Shown: positions 5,674-14,831, counted from the first letter of the stretch. The stretch: 25,072 nt of DNA from JAZQHR01 sp045540695 (GCA_045540695.1 JAZQHR010000094.1:1-25072); one strand, 5' to 3'. Notes: generated from the sequence alone by a model not told the origin. Program-made: numbers and translations.

Positions 5674-7848
5674 TTAAAACAAACTAATTTGCTGATTTGG
5701 ATTATCTTCATCCTTTAAATAATATCCTGTAGCAGGAATGTTTTTCGGTCTGTAATATGAAGGATCATCAAAACCTGCATTTGAAAGATAATCTACTTTA
5801 GTAAGAATACTTTTCTTTTTAAGGTTCATTATCGCAACACCCTGCGAATCTCTTGTAGACTTTGAAGAAATTGCAGATGAGTTAAATACAAGAATTTTAT
5901 CAATAGAGCTGTATGCGACAAAATCAACATCTTCAGTGATATATTTTATTGTTACCAATGGTGATTTATCACTATATGCTTTTGTTAGCTTTCTTCTGTT
6001 AGTTTTTGTTTCATAGCTCTTAACAGGAATCTTTGCACCCTTACCATTTTCAAAGAAATACATAAATTCACCTGAATAATCATTTGTTGCATGAATAAAT
6101 ACAATCTTTTCATCAGGCTCCATTTCAGTAAGGTTAGGTGCATAATGTCCCCAGTCGCTTGCCTTACACTGCGGAATATCATTTATACGCATCTTATATG
6201 CATTACACTTATTGCTAATCATAATAAGATCAGCACGGTTTGTAGTTTCCTGTTCGGATACAAGAAAATCGTTTTCTTTAAATTTATGCTCCGATGCTGA
6301 ACGAAGTGAAACGGCAGTTACTTTTTTGATATATCCATCATTTGTAAGGAACATCTTAAGGTTATAATCTTCTATTACTTCCTCTTCGTTAAACTCTGCT
6401 ATATCTCCTTCATCAATTATAGTAGTCTTACGTTCAACACCATATTTTTTCGAAATATCCTTAAGCTCGGAAATTATAATCTTATCCACTTCCTTCATAT
6501 CCGAAAGAATATGATTTAACTCTTCGAGCTGCTTTTTAAGCTCTTCTATTTCTGATATTTTATTTATAATATACTGTTTGTTTAAATTACGAAGCTTTAT
6601 TTCAGCAATGAATTCAGCCTGAATTTCATCGATGTCAAAACCTTTCATTAGGTTTGGAATAACTTCTTCGTCTTTTTCGGTATTTTTGATGATTTCAACA
6701 GCTTTATCTATATCTAAAAGTATCTTCGCAAGACCTTCTAAAAGGTGTAGTCTGTGTGTTAATTTATTTAAATCATACTTTGTCTTTCGTACAATACAAT
6801 CGCGTCTGAAATCTGTCCAGTTTTGAAGAATTTCCTTTATTCCCATTACTTTCGGTGTAGTACCAATAAGTATGTTAAAGTTACAGCTAAATGCATCTTC
6901 AAGCGGAGTCATTTTGAAAAGCTTTGACATAAGAAGCTCTGGGTCGGTGCTTTTCTTAATATCAATAGTAATCTTAAGACCATTTAAATCTGTTTCATCA
7001 CGAATATCAGTGATTTCTTTTATTTTACCAGCCTTTATAAGCTCGATAATTTTATCCATTATCGCTTCAGATGTAGTTGAATAAGGAATTTCATATATTT
7101 CTATAAGACTGTTCTTTTTGTCATATCTGTATTTTGCTCTTACCTTAATGCTTCCCCTACCCGTTTCATATATATTATCTAGCTGTGCTTTATCGTATAT
7201 AAGATTACCGCCTGTTGAAAAGTCAGGTGCAATAAGTGTTTTTGAAATATCACAGTTTTTGCTTTTAATATATGCAATAGTAGTATCGCACACTTCTTTT
7301 AAGTTAAACGAACATATACAGTTTGCCATACCAACTGCAATACCCTGGTTAGGGTTAACAAGGATATTTGGGAAAGTAACAGGTAGCATTGCAGGCTCTT
7401 TCATGGTGCCATCATAATTATCCATAAAGTCAACTGTATTTTTATCGATATCTTTAAAAATCTCTTTACTTATATCTGCAAGCTTTACTTCAGTATAACG
7501 TGATGCCGCATAAGCCATATCACGCGAATACTGTTTTGCAAAGTTACCCTTTGAATCTACAAACGGATGAAGAAGTGCTTCATTACCCTTTGTAAGACGA
7601 ACCATAGTTTCGTATATAGCACCGTCACCATGAGGGTTTAGCTTCATTGTCTGACCAACTACGTTTGCAGACTTTGTACGATTACCTGTAAGAAGGTTCA
7701 TCTTATACATAGTATAAAGAAGCTTTCTGTGAGAAGGCTTAAATCCATCAATTTCAGGTATTGCTCGTGAAATAATTACACTCATCGCGTAAGGCATATA
7801 ATTTTCTTTTAAAGTTTCTGTAATTCTTTGTTCAGTACTGTTATTCAT
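5674..7848 (-). CDS. parC: DNA topoisomerase IV subunit A (clostridial type)
   Basis: The DNA-cutting subunit of a type IIA topoisomerase that with ParE decatenates and relaxes DNA. The 724-residue protein carries the winged-helix region with the active-site R117-Y118 ('SRYTE'), the quinolone-determining region around residues 71-81 ('NPHGDGAIYET'), a long coiled-coil-like arm (~430-480) and a shortened C-terminal region (~500-710) with a degenerate box-like element 'STRDSQGVAIMNL' rather than a clear gyrase box. That favours topoisomerase IV over gyrase. Position 76 is Gly where most sensitive enzymes have Ser. The last five residues, QISLF, resemble a sliding-clamp-binding motif. A GGAG site precedes the ATG, and parE lies 33 bases upstream. 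Confidence 0.93.
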   Translation of the reverse strand: MNNSTEQRITETLKENYMPYAMSVIISRAIPEIDGFKPSHRKLLYTMYKMNLLTGNRTKSANVVGQTMKLNPHGDGAIYETMVRLTKGNEALLHPFVDSKGNFAKQYSRDMAYAASRYTEVKLADISKEIFKDIDKNTVDFMDNYDGTMKEPAMLPVTFPNILVNPNQGIAVGMANCICSFNLKEVCDTTIAYIKSKNCDISKTLIAPDFSTGGNLIYDKAQLDNIYETGRGSIKVRAKYRYDKKNSLIEIYEIPYSTTSEAIMDKIIELIKAGKIKEITDIRDETDLNGLKITIDIKKSTDPELLMSKLFKMTPLEDAFSCNFNILIGTTPKVMGIKEILQNWTDFRRDCIVRKTKYDLNKLTHRLHLLEGLAKILLDIDKAVEIIKNTEKDEEVIPNLMKGFDIDEIQAEFIAEIKLRNLNKQYIINKISEIEELKKQLEELNHILSDMKEVDKIIISELKDISKKYGVERKTTIIDEGDIAEFNEEEVIEDYNLKMFLTNDGYIKKVTAVSLRSASEHKFKENDFLVSEQETTNRADLIMISNKCNAYKMRINDIPQCKASDWGHYAPNLTEMEPDEKIVFIHATNDYSGEFMYFFENGKGAKIPVKSYETKTNRRKLTKAYSDKSPLVTIKYITEDVDFVAYSSIDKILVFNSSAISSKSTRDSQGVAIMNLKKKSILTKVDYLSNAGFDDPSYYRPKNIPATGYYLKDEDNPNQQISLF

Positions 7849-7881
7849 TTCATCAACTCCTGTTAGGTATATTTAATACAC

Positions 7882-9858
7882 CTAGCTTAAATCAAGCATT
7901 TCAAGGTACTGACCGCCATTTTCAGCAATATAAGTTTTACGGTCAGCAAGATTATCACCAAGTAGCACATCAAACATCTGTGCGGTGGCTTCGGCTTCAT
8001 CGCTTGTAACCTTTATAAGACGTCTTGTTTCGGGGTTCATAGTGGTTTCCCACATCATATCAGGGTCATTTTCACCAAGACCTTTTGAGCGCTGAATGGT
8101 TACCTTGCCATCAAGCTTTGCAAGTATATCGGCTTTTTCTTTTTCTGAGTATGCAAAATAAGTGTTATTTTTATGAGTAATTTCAAAAAGTGGCGATTCT
8201 GCTATAAATACTTTACCTTCTTCAATAAGTGTAGGTACAAGCCTGTAAAGCATAGCAAGGATAAGTGTACGTATCTGGAAACCATCGACATCGGCATCTG
8301 TACAGATGATAATTTTATTCCAACGAAGATTGTCCATATCAAAGGTTGATACATTTTTGTTGTGCTTTGAGTCAATTTCAACGCCACAGCCCAGTACCTT
8401 TAGAAGGTCAACTATGACGTCGCTTTTGAATATTTTTTCAAAATCCGATTTTAAACAGTTAAGTATCTTGCCTCGTACCGGCATTATAGCTTGAAATTCT
8501 GAATCTCTGCCAAGTTTACAAGAGCCGAGTGCCGAGTCACCCTCAACTATATATACTTCGCGTTTTGACACATCCTTAGTTCTACAATCAACAAACTTTT
8601 GAATACGGTTGTTAATATCAATATTACCGCTAAGCTTTTTAGCAATATTTACTCTTGCCTTTTCGGCGTGTTCACGGCTTCGTTTATTCACAAGAACCTG
8701 GGCTGCTATCTTATCAGCCTCAACCTTGTTTTCGATAAAATAAACCTCAAGCTCATGACGAAGAAATTCTGTCATTGCTTCTTGAATAAACACGTTGGTA
8801 ATAGCCTTCTTAGTCTGGTTAGCGTAGCTTGTCATAGTAGAAAAAGAGTTTGATACAAGTACCAGACAATCTTTAATATCTACAAAACTTATTTTACTTT
8901 CATTTTTGTTATATTTGCTGTTTTGCTTTAAATATTTATCAATAGCATAAACGAATGCATTTGTAACAGCCTTATCAGGTGAACCTCCATGCTCCAGAAA
9001 GCTGGAGTTATGATAATACTCAAGTAAATTCACCTTATTACTAAAGCAAAATGCAACCGAAAGCTTAACCTTATATTCAGGCTTATCCTCTCTGTCACGT
9101 CCACGTTTTTCGCATTCTATATACTTAACGTCAGTAATAGCACTACCCTCTTCGATTTCTTTAACGTAGTCTACTATACCGTCTTTGTAAATATATTCAA
9201 ATTCTTCAAAGCTACCATAAGAAACTTCGTTTTTTAGCTTGAATAAAAGTCCTTTATTTACAATAGCCTGCTTTTTCATTACATCCTGAAAATATTCAAG
9301 TGGAATGTTTATATCAGTAAATACATCAAGGTCAGGACGCCATTTAACACGAGTCATGGTATGTTTATAATTGTACTCTTCTTTTTTAAGTCCGCCTATA
9401 TTTTCGCCTTTTTCAAAGTGAAGCTGATATTTATAACCATCTCGACACGAAATAACATCCATATATTCAGATGCATACTGAGTTGCACACGCACCAAGTC
9501 CATTAAGACCCAAGCTATACTCATAGTTTTCACCTGAATTTGTATTGTACTTACCGCCTGCATAAAGCTCACAATATACAAGCTCCCAGTTGTATCTGTT
9601 TTCTGTAGGGTTAAAATCTAACGGCACACCTCGTCCATAGTCAGTAACCTCTACGGATTTATCTAAAAATCTTCTAACCTCTATAACTGTTCCGTATCCT
9701 TCACGTGCTTCGTCAATAGCGTTTGATAATATCTCGAATACCGCATGCTGACAACCCTCAAGACCATCCGAACCAAAAATAACGGCAGGTCTTTTTCTAA
9801 CTCTGTCGGCGCCTTTTAGCATAGATATACTTTCATTATCATAACTTTTCTTCGCCAT
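7882..9858 (-). CDS. parE: DNA topoisomerase IV subunit B (clostridial type)
   Basis: The ATPase subunit partnering ParC. GHKL ATP-binding motifs: E42 and N46 ('EILSNAIDEA'), 'TDYGRGVP' at 72-79, 'GLNGLGA' at 116-122, and the ATP-contacting QTK loop (Q348-K350). The TOPRIM domain has E439-G-D-S-A, 'PVRGK' near 460 and the metal triad region D521-A-D523-V-D525. Near the C-terminus is 'KGLGENDPDMMWETTMNPE', typical of ParE/GyrB. The frame extends to a GTG at 9870, but the site AGAGGTG overlaps that codon and is well spaced to the ATG at 9858, giving 658 aa. It is first in the run parE-parC, with a good promoter. Confidence 0.94.
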   Translation of the reverse strand: MAKKSYDNESISMLKGADRVRKRPAVIFGSDGLEGCQHAVFEILSNAIDEAREGYGTVIEVRRFLDKSVEVTDYGRGVPLDFNPTENRYNWELVYCELYAGGKYNTNSGENYEYSLGLNGLGACATQYASEYMDVISCRDGYKYQLHFEKGENIGGLKKEEYNYKHTMTRVKWRPDLDVFTDINIPLEYFQDVMKKQAIVNKGLLFKLKNEVSYGSFEEFEYIYKDGIVDYVKEIEEGSAITDVKYIECEKRGRDREDKPEYKVKLSVAFCFSNKVNLLEYYHNSSFLEHGGSPDKAVTNAFVYAIDKYLKQNSKYNKNESKISFVDIKDCLVLVSNSFSTMTSYANQTKKAITNVFIQEAMTEFLRHELEVYFIENKVEADKIAAQVLVNKRSREHAEKARVNIAKKLSGNIDINNRIQKFVDCRTKDVSKREVYIVEGDSALGSCKLGRDSEFQAIMPVRGKILNCLKSDFEKIFKSDVIVDLLKVLGCGVEIDSKHNKNVSTFDMDNLRWNKIIICTDADVDGFQIRTLILAMLYRLVPTLIEEGKVFIAESPLFEITHKNNTYFAYSEKEKADILAKLDGKVTIQRSKGLGENDPDMMWETTMNPETRRLIKVTSDEAEATAQMFDVLLGDNLADRKTYIAENGGQYLEMLDLS

Positions 9859-9897
9859 TAAACATTTCACCTCTCATAGCAATTTACATATATTATT

Positions 9898-9927
9898 AGA
9901 ATACACTATATATAGCGGATATGTCAA
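9898..9927 (-). promoter_or_regulatory. Sigma-A promoter of parE-parC
   Basis: Minus strand consensus TTGACA (9922-9927) and TATTCT (9898-9903) with an 18-bp spacer, about 40 bp upstream of the parE start and just past the ldhA terminator. Confidence 0.8.
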
Positions 9928-9979
9928 GTTTTTAGCACAATTTACAACATTTTTGTAATATTTCGCATTGTAACACATC

Positions 9980-10015
9980 AAAAAGACGGGCAAGGAAACG
10001 CACCCTATACCCGTC
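9980..10015 (-). terminator. Rho-independent terminator after ldhA
   Basis: Minus strand GACGGG (10010-10015) pairs with CCCGTC (9985-9990), with inner AGG/CCT pairing, followed by five T residues (9980-9984). It lies immediately after the ldhA stop codon. Confidence 0.88.
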
Positions 10016-10020
10016 AACAA

Positions 10021-11055
10021 TTAAAAACATCTGTTTTTATGCTTTCTATCACATGTATTTTTCTTTATGCAGTTGTAACATATCTCATTTTTGAGCTCCC
10101 TACCTTCAAAATAATCATCAAGATTTTGTAGCGTAGTTTCAGCAATATTAAACAGTGCCTCGTTTGTAAGATACGCCTGGTGTGATGTAACAACAACGTT
10201 TGGCATTGCAATAAGTCCAAGCAATATATCATCATCAATAATGGTAGTGGATAAATCTTCGTAAAACACATCTGCTTCTTCTTCATATACATCAAGCCCT
10301 GCTCCGCCAATTTTTTTATCCTTAATACCTTTTAATAGCTCTTCACTGTCTATTAAAGCACCGCGCGACGTATTTATAATATATACACCATCTTTCATCT
10401 TTGCAATTGATTCTTTGTTTATTATATGCTTTGTTTCCTTGGTTAAAGGGCAATGTAGTGAAATAACATCAGATACCTCGCAAAGTGTTTTAAAATCAAC
10501 ATATTTTATATCACTCCCTGATATTGGATATGGATCGTATGCCACAATATTCATTCCAAAACCTTTGCATATATCTATAAACACCTGTCCTATTTTCCCT
10601 GTACCAACAACACCAACAGTCTTTCCTTTAAGGTCAAAGCCGGTCAATCCGTTTAAACTAAAATTATATTCCTTTACTCTGTTGTATGAATGGTTTGTTT
10701 TTCTATTGATCATCAAAAGAAGTGTCATTGCATGCTCAGCTACAGCAAAAGGCGAATAAGCAGGTACTCTTACAATATGCACTTTCCCATAAGCAGCCTT
10801 AAAATCTATATTGTTATATCCCGCACAGCGCATTGCAAGTATATTTACGCCATTTTCATAAAGAGTGTTTATAGCAATATCATTTACAACATCATTTACA
10901 AATGCTATTGCACCATCATATCCCTTTGCCATAATGGCTGTTTTTTTGTTTAGCTTTGATTCAAAATACTCAATATCAAAGTTGTATCGTTCTTTTAATT
11001 TATCGAAATATATCTTGTCATAAGGTTTTGTGTCAAACATACATATTTTTTTCAA
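10021..11055 (-). CDS. ldhA: D-lactate dehydrogenase with cysteine-rich C-terminal tail
   Basis: Reduces pyruvate to D-lactate with NADH in fermentation (D-isomer-specific 2-hydroxyacid dehydrogenase family). The NAD-binding loop 'GTGKIG' is at 151-156 with D174 as the likely ribose-binding acid. The catalytic set R231, E260 and H292 has the same spacing as in E. coli LdhA. The N-terminus 'KKICMFDTKPYDK' is typical. The enzyme domain ends near 322, and residues 323-344 add a tail with four cysteines (C326, C329, C335, C343), which I cannot match to a known function. The start is a TTG at 11055, 8 bases after AGGGAG; an earlier TTG at 11061 is too close to that site. Terminators bound the gene on both sides, so it is probably monocistronic. 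Confidence 0.88.
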   Translation of the reverse strand: MKKICMFDTKPYDKIYFDKLKERYNFDIEYFESKLNKKTAIMAKGYDGAIAFVNDVVNDIAINTLYENGVNILAMRCAGYNNIDFKAAYGKVHIVRVPAYSPFAVAEHAMTLLLMINRKTNHSYNRVKEYNFSLNGLTGFDLKGKTVGVVGTGKIGQVFIDICKGFGMNIVAYDPYPISGSDIKYVDFKTLCEVSDVISLHCPLTKETKHIINKESIAKMKDGVYIINTSRGALIDSEELLKGIKDKKIGGAGLDVYEEEADVFYEDLSTTIIDDDILLGLIAMPNVVVTSHQAYLTNEALFNIAETTLQNLDDYFEGRELKNEICYNCIKKNTCDRKHKNRCF

Positions 11056-11110
11056 GCTCAACTCTCCCTAAATATTTATAATGTTATTCTTTCAAAAGAT
11101 TATATTTTTA

Positions 11111-11148
11111 TACAAAAAGCACCATCATAGTATATATGACAGTGCTTT
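11111..11148 (-). terminator. Rho-independent terminator after htrA
   Basis: Minus strand AAAGCACTGTCATA and TATGATGGTGCTTT form a 14-bp stem (two G-U pairs) around a 5-base loop (11116-11148), followed by TTTTTGT. Confidence 0.9.
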
Positions 11149-11201
11149 GATTATAAAACATTTTTTAGGAAAGATTAAAGTGTTTTATATTATTTATGAA
11201 A

Positions 11202-12431
11202 TTATTGACCGGTAGTATTTTCACCCAATGTTAGAGTTACGCTTTTTGATTTTCCCTGACGCCAAATTTTAACATCAACTGTTTTTCCAGGTGAAAATTT
11301 ATTTTTAATATCGTTTATTTCTTCAACTGTTGTAACTGTTGTTCCATTAAACACTGTAATGATATCACCTATCATTATTCCGGCTCTTTCGGCAGGAGAA
11401 TATTCCGAAACAGATACTACATACACACCTTCTACAAGACCATAAGCCTGAGCATCACGTTTTGTAACCGTTCTACCTGAAATACCTATAAGTGGTCTAC
11501 CCTTCACATAACCAAACTTGATTAAATCTTCTATAATAGGTTTAGCTACATCAATTGGAATAGCAAATCCAAGTCCCTCAAGCTCACTTGACATAATTTT
11601 AGCAGTATTTATACCTATTACTTCACCGTAAGAATTTACAAGTGCACCGCCTGAATTTCCAGGGTTAATAGCAGCATCGGTTTGAATAAGCGTAAGAGTT
11701 TTATCTTCAAATGTAACACTTCTGTTTAGAGCACTGATAACGCCTTGTGTTACAGTACCTGCAAATTCCTGTCCAAGTGGATTTCCTATAGCAATAGCCT
11801 TTTCACCCACTCTAAGCTCGCTGCTGTTTCCAAGTGTAGCATAAGTCAAATCAGTAGCATCAATCTTAATTATAGCCAAATCAGTCTGTGCATCTCCACC
11901 AATAACTTTAGCTTCGTATTCATCACCTGTGTTAAGAGATACATTTACCTTTGTAGCACCTTCTATAACGTGATAATTTGTAACGATATATCCATCCTGT
12001 GTAAGTACTATACCTGAACCTTCGCTATCCTGTGTTGATTCGCCAAAATAACTGGTATAAGTTGTAATATTTGTAACACCAACTACTGCAGGTCCAATCA
12101 AGTCAACAATATCAGGTGTTTCCATGATTTTTCTTGAACTGCTTGTAACAGTTGTAACATCACCCGACTTATCTTCAGATGGCACTACTCCATGTAAAAC
12201 TGCATTTCCTCCTTTGGGAGAATTTGCTACAAGTGCAAATCCTGATATACATATAGCCACAGCTAAAACAACAGCTAATATTGCAACCGGAAGTTTTACC
12301 GTTTTATTTTTAAACTTGTTTCTTATTTTCATTTTTGATTCATCACTATAAGTTGCGTTTCCTTCGATTGTTCCGTTAAAATGCGTTGTATTTGTCTGAA
12401 AATCATCGCTGTTCCATTTAAATTCGTCCAT
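11202..12431 (-). CDS. htrA: HtrA/DegP-like membrane-anchored serine protease
   Basis: Degrades misfolded exported proteins outside the membrane. The 409-residue protein has a ~46-residue cytoplasmic N-terminus, one membrane helix at ~47-69, a Ser/Thr-rich linker, a trypsin-like domain with the triad H154 ('NYHVIEG'), D184 ('TDLAII') and S260 ('GNSGGAL'), and one C-terminal PDZ domain (~310-400). The open frame extends to 12470, but an ideal AGGAGG lies 7 bases before the ATG at 12431. It lies 79 bases downstream of the sensor kinase gene on the same strand, resembling the link of HtrA proteases with envelope-stress two-component systems such as CssRS. An internal promoter in the 79-base gap is possible but not clear. 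Confidence 0.93.
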   Translation of the reverse strand: MDEFKWNSDDFQTNTTHFNGTIEGNATYSDESKMKIRNKFKNKTVKLPVAILAVVLAVAICISGFALVANSPKGGNAVLHGVVPSEDKSGDVTTVTSSSRKIMETPDIVDLIGPAVVGVTNITTYTSYFGESTQDSEGSGIVLTQDGYIVTNYHVIEGATKVNVSLNTGDEYEAKVIGGDAQTDLAIIKIDATDLTYATLGNSSELRVGEKAIAIGNPLGQEFAGTVTQGVISALNRSVTFEDKTLTLIQTDAAINPGNSGGALVNSYGEVIGINTAKIMSSELEGLGFAIPIDVAKPIIEDLIKFGYVKGRPLIGISGRTVTKRDAQAYGLVEGVYVVSVSEYSPAERAGIMIGDIITVFNGTTVTTVEEINDIKNKFSPGKTVDVKIWRQGKSKSVTLTLGENTTGQ

Positions 12432-12510
12432 ACTAAATCCTCCTTGTGATTTATTCTTCAATATAATCATACATAATATTTTTTAAAAGATTATGAATAA
12501 TGTGTAAATT

Positions 12511-13938
12511 TTACTGTGGTTTAGAAAGTGAAAATGTAAATTTAGCAAATTCACCCTGGACACTCTCAGCCCATATTTTCTCGTTATGTTTATTGATAAT
12601 ATTTTTAACTATAAACAATCCAAGTCCTGCACCACTTGTGTCTATACCTCTTGATTCATCGGCTTTATAAAATCTATCCCATATAAAGTTGAGCTGCTCA
12701 GTACTCATTCCTATACCGGTATTTTTGATTTCAACGTATGCCTTATCACCATATTCCCACACACGAATATTTATTTTGCCGTTAAAATCGGTAAATTTAA
12801 TAGCATTATGCAAAATATTGGTAACAACCTGAGTAATTGAATCGTTATCAGCATAAACGTCACACGAATCAGAATGTGTTTCAAAGGTTAAATCAATATT
12901 TTTTTCTGTGATTTGATTTTCAAATTTTATTATAACCAGTTTTATAAGCTCATTAATATTAAAAATTCTTTTATTAACTTTTAAAGTATCACTATCTATT
13001 CTTGACAAATTAAGAAGGTCAGTAACAAGCCTTGAAAGTCTTTTCGATTCAGAAAGTACAATATTTAGATATTCACTTTGTCTTTCTTCAGGAATAGTTC
13101 CATCCAATACTCCTTCAACAAAGCCAGTAATAGATGTCATAGGTGTTCTAAGTTCATGCGATACATTTGAAATAAAGCTGCTACGCATATTTTCAAGGTT
13201 ATTAAGGCTGACTGCCATATTATTTATATTCTCAGCCAGTTCTCCAAGCTCGCCCTCTACATCACACGACACTCGTCTGTCAAACTTTCCTTTAGCAAAC
13301 TCTTTAACAGCACTGCTCATTTCGTTTATAGGACGAACGATACGTCGTGCAATAAAATAGAATAATACAAATGCTATCACGAGTGAAGCAATCGCTGATA
13401 TAAGAAAGTTAATCAGTATACTTTTAAGTGATTTATTTATCTCAGGCATAGATACACTCATAAGGACACCGCCGTATATAACATCGTTATCCTTAATTGG
13501 CTTTCCATACATTACAAATGTATCATTTCTACCTACATCACTCCAGAACCCAACCTTAGATACTTCCTCGCCTTTAAGGATATTCTGAAGGTTTTTGTTA
13601 TTTTCAAGTGCTCCACTTTCGTACTGCTTTCTGTATATTCCGGACGCGTTAATTATTCTGCCATTACTATCAAAAGTAACAATTGATGCACCAATATTCA
13701 TACCTATATTTTCAACCATAGAGTTAAAAAACATTCTCGCGGCAGGAAAATCACTTTGAAATGTCATAAGACCAATTTCACTTATTCTTTCAGCACTGTT
13801 TTTTAAGAGAATACGTTTTTCTGAAACGGTTGTGTTCATTATAAGTCCAAACATAAAGGCTCCAACCATAATAAAGCTGACTAAGAATATAATAAATCCG
13901 CCAAGTATTAACTTTTGAAATATTCCTTTTTTTCTCAA
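12511..13938 (-). CDS. Sensor histidine kinase (HAMP, HisKA, HATPase_c)
   Basis: The membrane sensor of the adjacent response regulator. TM1 is at ~10-34, an extracellular sensing domain of ~140 residues at ~35-173, TM2 at ~174-196, HAMP at ~197-250, then a dimerisation domain with phospho-accepting H261 ('SHELRTP'), and an ATPase domain with N box 'NILHNAIKFT' and glycine-rich 'GAGLGL'. The G1 box reads NTGIG instead of DTGIG, a variant I have seen in clostridial kinases of this type. The frame starts at 13953, but GGGGTG lies 7 bases before the TTG at 13938, which gives 'MRKKGIF...' (475 aa). It begins 16 bases after the regulator's stop. General organisation resembles WalK/PhoR-type kinases; the signal is unknown. 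Confidence 0.9.
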   Translation of the reverse strand: MRKKGIFQKLILGGFIIFLVSFIMVGAFMFGLIMNTTVSEKRILLKNSAERISEIGLMTFQSDFPAARMFFNSMVENIGMNIGASIVTFDSNGRIINASGIYRKQYESGALENNKNLQNILKGEEVSKVGFWSDVGRNDTFVMYGKPIKDNDVIYGGVLMSVSMPEINKSLKSILINFLISAIASLVIAFVLFYFIARRIVRPINEMSSAVKEFAKGKFDRRVSCDVEGELGELAENINNMAVSLNNLENMRSSFISNVSHELRTPMTSITGFVEGVLDGTIPEERQSEYLNIVLSESKRLSRLVTDLLNLSRIDSDTLKVNKRIFNINELIKLVIIKFENQITEKNIDLTFETHSDSCDVYADNDSITQVVTNILHNAIKFTDFNGKINIRVWEYGDKAYVEIKNTGIGMSTEQLNFIWDRFYKADESRGIDTSGAGLGLFIVKNIINKHNEKIWAESVQGEFAKFTFSLSKPQ

Positions 13939-13954
13939 GAAAACACACCCCAAA

Positions 13955-14644
13955 TTATTGTCTTACCTCGAATTTATAGCCAACTCCCCATACAGTTTTA
14001 AGCTGCCAAAATTCTTCGTAGCCTTCAAGCTTTTCTCTTAAACGTTTTACATGAACATCTACTGTTCTTGAATCGCCAAAGAAATCGTAACCCCATACTT
14101 CATCCAAAAGCTGATCACGTGTAAAAACTTTATTTGGATGATAGCATAAAAAATATAATAGTTCAAGCTCTTTAGGTGGTACGTCAAGCTGCGTTCCACC
14201 GACCTTTAGCTCATATGTATTAAGATTTATGCTTAGATTTGGAAATACAACTTCTTTTTTATCAATATCCTTTGTATCTATACGTCTTAATACCGCTTTA
14301 ACTCGTGCAACAAGCTCTTTTGGATCAAATGGTTTTACAATATAATCATCTGCTCCAAGTTCAAGTCCTAAAACTTTATCAAAAGTTTCACCCTTTGCAG
14401 TAAGCATTATTACAGGGATATTGCTAGTTCTTCTTATTTCCTTTAAAATATCAATTCCGTTTAATACAGGAAGCATAATATCTAAAACTACAGCAATTGG
14501 AGGTGTTTGCTTAAAGCTATTTAACGCCTCTCTTCCGTCATTTGCAATAGTAGTAGAATATCCTTCTTTTTCAAGGTAAAGTCTGACAAGCTCACATATA
14601 TTTTTATCATCATCAACTATTAAAATTCTGTTTTCTGCGCTCAT
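13955..14644 (-). CDS. OmpR/PhoB-family response regulator
   Basis: A DNA-binding regulator activated by phosphorylation from the adjacent kinase. The receiver domain (residues ~6-118) has the acidic pair D11-D12, phospho-acceptor D55, T82 and K104. The C-terminal winged helix (~130-226) ends with the recognition-helix pattern 'DSRTVDVHVKRLREKL'. A GTG at 14653 is embedded in the ribosome binding site AGAGGTG; the ATG at 14644 is correctly spaced and chosen (229 aa). It is first in the order regulator, kinase, HtrA. The promoter region upstream is AT-rich with TATAAT-like elements and an inverted GTTAAC repeat about 150 bp away, which could be an operator. Confidence 0.93.
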   Translation of the reverse strand: MSAENRILIVDDDKNICELVRLYLEKEGYSTTIANDGREALNSFKQTPPIAVVLDIMLPVLNGIDILKEIRRTSNIPVIMLTAKGETFDKVLGLELGADDYIVKPFDPKELVARVKAVLRRIDTKDIDKKEVVFPNLSINLNTYELKVGGTQLDVPPKELELLYFLCYHPNKVFTRDQLLDEVWGYDFFGDSRTVDVHVKRLREKLEGYEEFWQLKTVWGVGYKFEVRQ

Positions 14645-14792
14645 TTTCGTCACCTCTGTGCATATTTATATATTATATTTTAACACAAACTAATAAAAAA
14701 ATATAGTATAATTTTTGAACAATTTTAAAACATAACATTACTTTTTCAAAATATATAATAAAATTTTTTAAATTGATTAAGAGAAAAAATAA

Positions 14793-14818
14793 GTTAACCA
14801 TAATATTGTTATGTTAAC
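14793..14818. repeat. 26-bp imperfect inverted repeat (GTTAAC ... GTTAAC)
   Basis: GTTAACCATAA and TTATGTTAAC face each other around TATTG, with one unpaired base. It lies between the rhamnulokinase terminator and the response regulator gene. It is not followed by a T run, so a protein-binding site is more likely than a terminator. Confidence 0.45.
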
Positions 14819-14831
14819 GTTTCGTTGTTTA

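Noticed and set aside
6872..7417. Plus-strand frames opposite parC
   Set aside because: They are shadows of a strongly conserved gene, with low-complexity Ser/Ile/Leu composition and no start signals.
13800..13938. Loss of function in the sensor kinase because the G1 box has Asn instead of Asp
   Set aside because: N box, G2 region and the phosphoacceptor His are intact, and NTG-type G1 boxes occur in related clostridial kinases, so it is more likely a family variant.
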